10,629 nt of DNA from Chitinophagaceae bacterium. GTDB taxonomy: Bacteria; Bacteroidota; Bacteroidia; Chitinophagales; Chitinophagaceae. A program made the position numbers and the translations under genes. A model generated the notes under the pieces. It searched no databases and was not told the origin of the DNA. It saw only the letters and a program-made list of their open reading frames with translations. This document shows, in pieces, positions 6,484 to 10,629 of the stretch (the first letter of the stretch is position 1; every line of letters starts with the position of its first letter). The stretch spans positions 1-10,629 of the forward strand of contig CANCKV010000060.1 of assembly GCA_947378615.1 (NCBI GenBank), read 5' to 3'.

Positions 6484-7524
6484 TTATATTGTCGAATAGT
6501 TTGTACTTGGCCCAACTCCATTTTTTTCAATTAATTTTTTTTCAATAAGTTCTGATAATAATCGTTTAACAGTAGGATTGGGCACTCCAAGTTTTTTTGA
6601 TATTTCTCCTGATTTGCAACCAACATTATTTTCAATAAAAGTCAAGATTAATTTTTCTCTTTGTGATAATTGAGAAGAAGCATTATTGAAATTTAGTTTA
6701 AGTATTAGTTGCTCTTGAATATTTTTTAATGCGTCAAAATAAAAACTATTCCATTCACTAACATTTTCATTTGGTCTTTGGCTTTGGCAATTTCTTAATA
6801 CGCTGTAATACGCTAGTTTTCTGTTTTCTATTTCGTGTTCAAAACTTACATATTGAATCCAATTATAGCCGTTTTTCAACAATAATAGAGACGATATAAG
6901 CCTACTCAATCTGCCATTTCCATCTTGAAAAGGATGAATGCTTAAAAAATCATAAGTAAACAAAGAGCATTTCACAAGTGGGTGGGTTACATTATCATTT
7001 TTGTACCAATTCACAAGATTTCTCATTGCGTTTTCTGTAGCAATACCTGCTTCTGTTGTTTCAAAAATTATTTGCTTTGTACCATCTCCAAAATTCGCTT
7101 CAACTGCATTACTATGTTGTTTATAATCTCCTTTGTGCCATTCGTCTTTTTTGCTAAACTTCATTAAAATGTTATGCAAATTTTTGAGGCTACTTTCAGT
7201 TATTTCGATATCTAAAAATGATTCTGATATGATGTCTAACGTATTAAAATAGCCAACTACTTCCTGCGAATCTCTATCTTCAAGTTTCGTTATATCTATT
7301 TTTTGAAGTAGAACATTCACTTCTTCATCACTCATTTTTGAACCTTCAATTCGCGTGGATGCACCTACACTTCTAACTGTCGCAATAGATTTTAATTGTT
7401 TTAAACTTTGTCCTTCCTTTTTTTCAATTGTTGCCCAAGAAGCATCAAATCTGTCAATTTGGCTAATTATTGAAATCAGTTTCCAATCTATGTCAACTTT
7501 AAGGTTGTAAACAACATTTTCCAT
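6484..7524 (-). CDS. Fic-domain protein (class II, N-terminal inhibitory motif) with C-terminal winged helix
   Basis: The 346-aa cytoplasmic protein is predicted to transfer AMP (or another nucleotide moiety) from NTP to a hydroxyl side chain of a target protein. The Fic active-site loop HPFQDGNGRLSR (197-208) is intact, with catalytic H197 and the phosphate-binding GNGR. The autoinhibitory helix motif [S/T]xxxE[G/N] is present upstream as S56-T-R-I-E60-G61, placing it in the class with an N-terminal inhibitory helix, so no separate antitoxin is needed. Residues about 286-345 form a winged helix-turn-helix (LSQREKLILTFI..., SGEISKKLGVPNPTVKRLLS), as in many bacterial Fic/DUF4172-like regulators, suggesting DNA binding and possible self-regulation. 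Length is normal for this architecture. The stop lies at the edge of repeat D; repeat E lies 176 bp upstream. Confidence 0.93.
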   Translation of the reverse strand: MENVVYNLKVDIDWKLISIISQIDRFDASWATIEKKEGQSLKQLKSIATVRSVGASTRIEGSKMSDEEVNVLLQKIDITKLEDRDSQEVVGYFNTLDIISESFLDIEITESSLKNLHNILMKFSKKDEWHKGDYKQHSNAVEANFGDGTKQIIFETTEAGIATENAMRNLVNWYKNDNVTHPLVKCSLFTYDFLSIHPFQDGNGRLSRLISSLLLLKNGYNWIQYVSFEHEIENRKLAYYSVLRNCQSQRPNENVSEWNSFYFDALKNIQEQLILKLNFNNASSQLSQREKLILTFIENNVGCKSGEISKKLGVPNPTVKRLLSELIEKKLIEKNGVGPSTNYSTI

Positions 7525-7528
7525 TTTT

Positions 7529-7536
7529 CAAATATA
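7529..7536 (-). promoter_or_regulatory. Candidate Bacteroidota -7 promoter box for the Fic gene
   Basis: On the minus strand TATATTTG matches the Bacteroidota -7 consensus TAnnTTTG exactly. It ends only 4 nt before the ATG at 7524, which would give an almost leaderless transcript or imply a later start codon. I see no well-spaced -33 TTTG, so this is a weak call. Confidence 0.3.
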
Positions 7537-7553
7537 GGAACATTTGTCAAAAT

Positions 7554-7581
7554 GATACGATACGATACGAATTTGTACGAT
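7554..7581. repeat. GATAC direct repeats upstream of the Fic gene, possible operator
   Basis: GATAC occurs three times head to tail (7554-7568), followed by TACGAT at 7576-7581, all within 60 bp of the Fic start codon and next to the candidate promoter box. Short tandem pentamers at this position could bind the winged helix of the Fic protein itself. That link is inference. The rest of the gap to repeat E (7582-7700) holds a weak imperfect hairpin, ACCATAACG (7650-7658) with CGTTTTTATGGT (7677-7688), and nothing else I can name. Confidence 0.3.
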
Positions 7582-7700
7582 AGTGATTCGATAATTATGA
7601 CTAACGTACATTTTACGGTTAAAAATTATTTGTATTTTCTCTTTCTAAAACCATAACGTTTGCTCAAAAACTCAACCGTTTTTATGGTAGGGGGATGGTA

Positions 7701-7879
7701 GCTAACGAATGAATGTTTTGGAAGGTGCTTGACAAGAATGTTCCGTCTGCCAATAACAATTGATTAATTCTTGCTCGATTATCTCCTAGTGATAGGACTA
7801 CCGAAACTACTGCTAAAAGAAAGTACAATTGCTCAATTACTTCCGCCTGCAAGTCCTTTCCTAAACACTAGATGTTAGC
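7701..7879 (-). repeat. Intergenic palindromic repeat, copy E (best-preserved palindrome)
   Basis: This copy is the clearest palindrome. Termini GCTAAC (7701-7706) and GTTAGC (7874-7879) are complementary; TGTTTTGGAAGGTGCTTG (7714-7731) pairs with CAAGTCCTTTCCTAAACA (7851-7868) with few mismatches. Further in, CAATTG (7759-7764) faces CAATTG (7825-7830), and TCCTAGTGATAGGA (7785-7798) can form a small apical hairpin. The whole element can therefore fold into one long, bulged hairpin. It starts 28 bp after the YiiX-like gene stop. Confidence 0.85.
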
Positions 7880-7907
7880 GGCATGCATTAGTCTTCGCTT
7901 TCTATTA

Positions 7908-8588
7908 TCAGTTAGATATTACGGTCTTCAATAGTTCACAATTGTAAATACTTGCAGGTGAAATTACGACCTCTTCTAATGGAATCTTTTCGCCATAGCG
8001 TTCTTTCATCTTTGATTTAACTGCCTCACTCGTTAAATCAAAGTCTTTTAGCTTTTGTAGATTTCCAACTTCAAGTCCTGTTGCCTCTTTATAAACTTTC
8101 CAAATTAGCTCTGAACAATATATTCTGTCATCCGTCCATTCAAAGTATGTGTCGTAATGCTTATTCTTGAACCTGTCTTCACTAATTTTCATTTTGTTAA
8201 GTGTGGGAATTGTCAAAACCTTGTCTGCATCTAATAAGCGTTTAGTCACAAAATGTCCGTCTTGTCCACGAGCAATCCATTTATTTAATGGTGTCATCTT
8301 TATTGGTTCTACAGCCTCAAAAACAAAATAATCATTACCGATTTTATGAATTAACCCACAATGACTAAACTCTGAATGAGTAGCTATTTGAATTGCTTTA
8401 CTTTGTCTTGAAAGTGAAGTCTGAAAAATAATGTCACCTTCTTTTAATTCATCATTATCTATAAGCTTTGAAAGTTGTTTGTCTACCAACGCAAGTTTGT
8501 GATTTGGGTCGTAAAGTCTTCGTTTTACGTAAATACCAACTAATCCCAATGTTACTAAAACTATGATAAATATTATTATCCTTTTCAT
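7908..8588 (-). CDS. YiiX/YebB-like permuted papain-fold amidase, membrane-anchored
   Basis: The 226-aa protein belongs to the permuted NlpC/P60 (YiiX/YaeF) group of papain-fold hydrolases, which act on amide or ester bonds in peptidoglycan, lipids or other substrates. Residues 4-20 form one N-terminal membrane segment or uncleaved signal, so the domain lies outside the cytoplasmic membrane. Family motifs in permuted order are LKEGDIIFQTS (49-58), the catalytic-histidine motif SHCGL (H76), FEAV with E91, and the catalytic-cysteine motif YCSEL (C158) in IYCSELIWKVYKEATG. Length fits the family. The natural substrate cannot be told from the sequence. The ATG lies 10 nt after the stop of a 36-aa small ORF, so the two may be co-transcribed; repeat E follows the TGA stop. 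Confidence 0.88.
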   Translation of the reverse strand: MKRIIIFIIVLVTLGLVGIYVKRRLYDPNHKLALVDKQLSKLIDNDELKEGDIIFQTSLSRQSKAIQIATHSEFSHCGLIHKIGNDYFVFEAVEPIKMTPLNKWIARGQDGHFVTKRLLDADKVLTIPTLNKMKISEDRFKNKHYDTYFEWTDDRIYCSELIWKVYKEATGLEVGNLQKLKDFDLTSEAVKSKMKERYGEKIPLEEVVISPASIYNCELLKTVISN

Positions 8589-8598
8589 GCTTTTAGGT

Positions 8599-8709
8599 TT
8601 ACGCTTTGCTTGCCGCTAACTCTTCAATAGTTACAGTTTTTAAATAATCATCAAATCTTTCATATCCAATTCCCGCACCGTTTGGTAGCGAATGTAAAAG
8701 ATTTTTCAT
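8599..8709 (-). CDS. Small ORF of 36 aa directly upstream of the YiiX-like gene
   Basis: ATG at 8709 opens a 36-residue frame, beginning MKNLLHSLPNGAGIGYERF and ending in TIEELAASKA, that stops at 8599, 10 nt before the YiiX-like ATG. The composition looks protein-like and the spacing suggests translational coupling. The frame remains open upstream for about 15 more codons, so this could also be the C-terminal remnant of a longer, broken gene. The codons for EELAAS contain GTTAGCGGCAAGC, matching the right terminus of repeat E (GTTAGCGGCATGC) at 12 of 13 positions. I do not recognise a family. Confidence 0.4.
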   Translation of the reverse strand: MKNLLHSLPNGAGIGYERFDDYLKTVTIEELAASKA

Positions 8710-9040
8710 TACAATCTTTTTTTGAAACAGCGTACTTATCAAGAATAAAGTGTCCTAATTTGTTCGAACTTGGCAATATGGGTTTTGATGAATCATTGAT
8801 TCTACTATTTCTGAAAAAAAGGGGAATACTTATTTGAAGACCATTCAAAAGAAACAGGCCTATAAAAAATTTTGAAATTTATCTTGTTTCTCTAGTTACT
8901 TCTATTCATTATCAACGAAATAACAAGTGAAAATCTTGTGGTAGCAGCGAGTAGGTGAGGCATGATTTATTGGGTTCTCGTTTGTTATTTATACCTTATT
9001 TCAATCAATCAAAAGTGTAGATAGATTATTCTAACTCTTC

Positions 9041-9142
9041 GAGTGCATAAAAGTTTTTCGCTTAATGAGTTTCGTGAAGACACGAACCTCGGCTGTCTGC
9101 CGCACGGCGTGTCCTCACGCAGCGAAAAACTTTTATGCACCC
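9041..9142. mobile_element. MITE-like hairpin element with 8-bp flanking direct repeats
   Basis: A perfect 20-bp inverted repeat (9043-9062 and 9121-9140; arm ends GTGCATAAAAG / CTTTTATGCAC) encloses a second one, CGTGAAGACACG (9073-9084) with CGTGTCCTCACG (9108-9119; 11 of 12), and an apical CGGC-TGTCT-GCCG (9090-9102). AACTCTTC occurs on both sides (9033-9040 and 9143-9150), 2 bp outside the arms, as expected for a target-site duplication. The interior is much richer in G+C than its surroundings. It has no room for a transposase. It lies about 47 bp after the stop of the 318-aa gene and could also act as a terminator-like stem. The remaining interval (8710-9032) shows no credible gene. Confidence 0.6.
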
Positions 9143-9187
9143 AACTCTTCTTATACTATTTCAACCCTTGATTCGCATTAATTAGTA

Positions 9188-10144
9188 TTAAATATTCACT
9201 TCAATATGTGCCGTTCCTGTACCCATATTCATTACGTAACAATGCCTTCTGTCATCGGAATAATTCATTAATAGTGGATTATGGCTGCCCGTTGAGTTTG
9301 GAAGCAAATCAATAAATAACTCTCCAAGAACAAGCTTATCTGTCAATCCATTTGTAAAATAAATCCTGACGATGAAATCACTATTATTAATGGTATCTAT
9401 CGTTTGCTTTACTGCATCCATTTTACGTTTGAAAAGAAAAGCAGGTTTTTGGTCAACAAGTGTTCTTTCATAACTGTACTGTGTTTTCCTTGTTAAATAT
9501 TCTATTGGAAAATATACATCAATAGCTTTGGGATTAAGGTAATTTTTTCCAAGCAAAGTAGCAAATCCCAATAGCATCGAACTGCCTGCACTTTTACGGG
9601 CAGTTTCTAAGACAAGCAATGCTTTTTCAATTGCTACCCATTGACTTTGATGTTGATTACGAGCTGCAAGAAGTTGGGTTAAAAAAGATTGAACAGATGC
9701 TTTTACAGTAGCAAGTGAAAGATCTGTTCCAATTGCAGCCACTAAATTTTCGACGGCCATTAACCTACTCAATCCCGTGCCTGATTGAAATGGAATACGG
9801 CGATTAGGCATCAAACTAATATAATTTGAGGAATCTTGCGTATAAACTTGCTGAATAGCAGTATCCCAAGCTTTTGCTTTTGTGGACATTAATTGATCTA
9901 TCAACAATGCCGCACCATGTGTCAAACCCTTACTAGTACTCTTCAGTACATCCCAAACATTATATGCTGCATCGAATGCACTACATATAATATGATTGTC
10001 CGTATATAAGGTTTGTACTGCCGGGTCAGCAATGCCCGAATGAAGTTTTAAGTCATAGCTATCAAATATCTTTTTAGACAAAAGATAATTACCTTCTGTT
10101 AGATTGTTGAAAAAATCTTCTGAACGTAACCAATTCGTACCCAT
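9188..10144 (-). CDS. Hypothetical protein, 318 aa, family not recognised
   Basis: This is a long, clean frame with normal codon use and no signal peptide or membrane segment, so it is probably cytoplasmic. Residues about 15-205 look largely helical (for example GLSRLMAVENLVAAIG at 124-139 and WVAIEKALLVLETARK at 169-184). After IDVYFPIEYL (208-217) the protein turns to predicted beta strands: DFIVRIYFTNG (256-266), KLVLGELFIDLL (270-281), RRHCYVMNMGTGTAHIEVNI (299-318). The end of a strand coincides with the stop, so the C-terminus appears complete. I see no catalytic motif. ATG at 10144 is the first start in the frame; the upstream 200 bp are AT-rich, with no promoter I would defend. The MITE-like hairpin lies downstream. 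Confidence 0.8.
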   Translation of the reverse strand: MGTNWLRSEDFFNNLTEGNYLLSKKIFDSYDLKLHSGIADPAVQTLYTDNHIICSAFDAAYNVWDVLKSTSKGLTHGAALLIDQLMSTKAKAWDTAIQQVYTQDSSNYISLMPNRRIPFQSGTGLSRLMAVENLVAAIGTDLSLATVKASVQSFLTQLLAARNQHQSQWVAIEKALLVLETARKSAGSSMLLGFATLLGKNYLNPKAIDVYFPIEYLTRKTQYSYERTLVDQKPAFLFKRKMDAVKQTIDTINNSDFIVRIYFTNGLTDKLVLGELFIDLLPNSTGSHNPLLMNYSDDRRHCYVMNMGTGTAHIEVNI

Positions 10145-10345
10145 AAAATGAAATTTTGAGGATTAAATAATCACCTTTTTATAGTGACAAAATCGAAGGT
10201 CGTAGTAATAAATTTAAAATAAAAAATCATTTGCTTTTTTATTCACTAACTACGCGAGATTGAAAAAAAAGGTGTATATGATTAGTTCAAAAAAAGTATA
10301 GAACTAAATATTTTAAAACAACAACATTTTATATCCTAAGAATTC

Positions 10346-10629
10346 TTAAGTATCCACTCAACGTGAGTTGCAACTTGTAACTTATTAAAAGCATCTACTC
10401 GAACTGCGTTGCAAGTTGCAACCCTCTTAAAGCAGATGCATTTAGTGAGTTGCACGAAATAAAAAGGCAAAAGCATCTACTCGAACTGCGTTGCAACTTG
10501 CAACCCTCTTAAAGCAGATGCATTTAGTGAGTTGCACGAAATAAAAAGGCAAAAGCATCTACTCGAACTGCGTTGCAAGTTGCAACGCAGTTCGAGTAGA
10601 TGCTTTTAATAAGTTACAAGTTGCAACTC
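10346..10629. repeat. Tandem array of 41-bp subunits in 82-bp units, ending in a palindrome
   Basis: Two 82-bp units (10387-10468 and 10469-10550) differ at one base (G10415 against C10497); a third begins at 10551 and breaks off at about 10586. Each unit is a diverged pair of 41-bp subunits sharing AAAGCA at the start and GTTGCA near position 22. A further diverged subunit at 10346-10386 matches 27 of 41 positions of the next. GTTGCAA/TTGCAAC recurs throughout. A perfect palindrome of 57 bp (10551-10607, centre G10579) follows, and the last 50 bases are the exact reverse complement of 10365-10414. A 12-bp palindrome, TAAGAATTCTTA (10337-10348), marks the left border. No frame crosses the region; the preceding 10145-10336 is AT-rich and featureless. 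Confidence 0.85.

Noticed and set aside
6982..7167. Plus-strand ORF of 61 codons opposite the Fic gene
   Set aside because: The minus frame carries the intact Fic protein; the plus frame has no recognisable content.
231..7879. Canonical integron attC sites with integrase
   Set aside because: The ends lack exact RYYYAAC/GTTRRRY cores, the copies are longer than usual and no integrase gene is in the window, so only an integron-like label is kept.
8660..8848. Minus-strand ORF of 62 codons
   Set aside because: It overlaps the more protein-like 36-aa frame that ends just before the YiiX start, and it has no recognisable domain or signal.
8918..8990. Inverted repeat AAATAACAA / TTGTTATTT
   Set aside because: The arms are only 9 bp, AT-rich and 55 bp apart, which is not above expectation in such DNA.
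10387..10586. CRISPR array
   Set aside because: The units are contiguous and nearly identical over their whole 82 bp, with no variable spacers and no cas genes.

Overview
The window looks like accessory DNA from a member of the Bacteroidota, probably an environmental lineage near the Chitinophagaceae or Sphingobacteriia; the rank below phylum is a guess. The pointers are a C-terminal type IX secretion (T9SS) sorting domain, a Bacteroidota-style pectate lyase, a YwqK/MORN plus TPR lipid- or periplasm-directed protein, AT-rich DNA and weak Shine-Dalgarno sites. All genes I can support lie on the minus strand. Read in the direction of transcription (right to left) they are: an unknown 318-aa protein; a 36-aa small ORF followed 10 nt later by a YiiX-like amidase; a Fic-domain protein with winged helix; a secreted 651-aa protein with T9SS domain; a family 1 pectate lyase; a secreted MORN/TPR protein; a DUF3050 protein; and the start of an unknown helical protein cut by the left edge.

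The genes have no shared pathway, and most are separated by one member of a family of imperfectly palindromic intergenic repeats, here named A to E (about 130-180 bp). The copies share an almost invariant core and have terminal arms of the type GCTAAC...GTTAGC, and their outer 30-35 nt pair with each other. Each lies directly after a stop codon (overlapping it to about 80 bp away). One gene, one palindrome, same strand, unrelated cargo is the layout of an integron gene-cassette array, so the main hypothesis is an integron-like (or foldback-element-delimited) cassette array of Bacteroidota. The ends do not match the canonical attC core sites exactly, the repeats are longer than usual attC sites, and no integrase is present in the window, so this remains a hypothesis.

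Two gene boundaries carry other palindromes. A 98-bp hairpin at 9043-9140, flanked by 8-bp direct repeats, resembles a MITE. An interrupted inverted repeat at 2476-2564 follows the pectate lyase gene. One convincing intrinsic terminator follows the T9SS-protein gene (4139-4175).

The right end (10346-10629) is a non-coding tandem array with a 41-bp subunit arranged in 82-bp higher-order units. It ends in a perfect 57-bp palindrome, and its left flank reappears inverted as the last 50 bases of the window. This is either a genuine inverted satellite or an assembly fold-back at a contig end.
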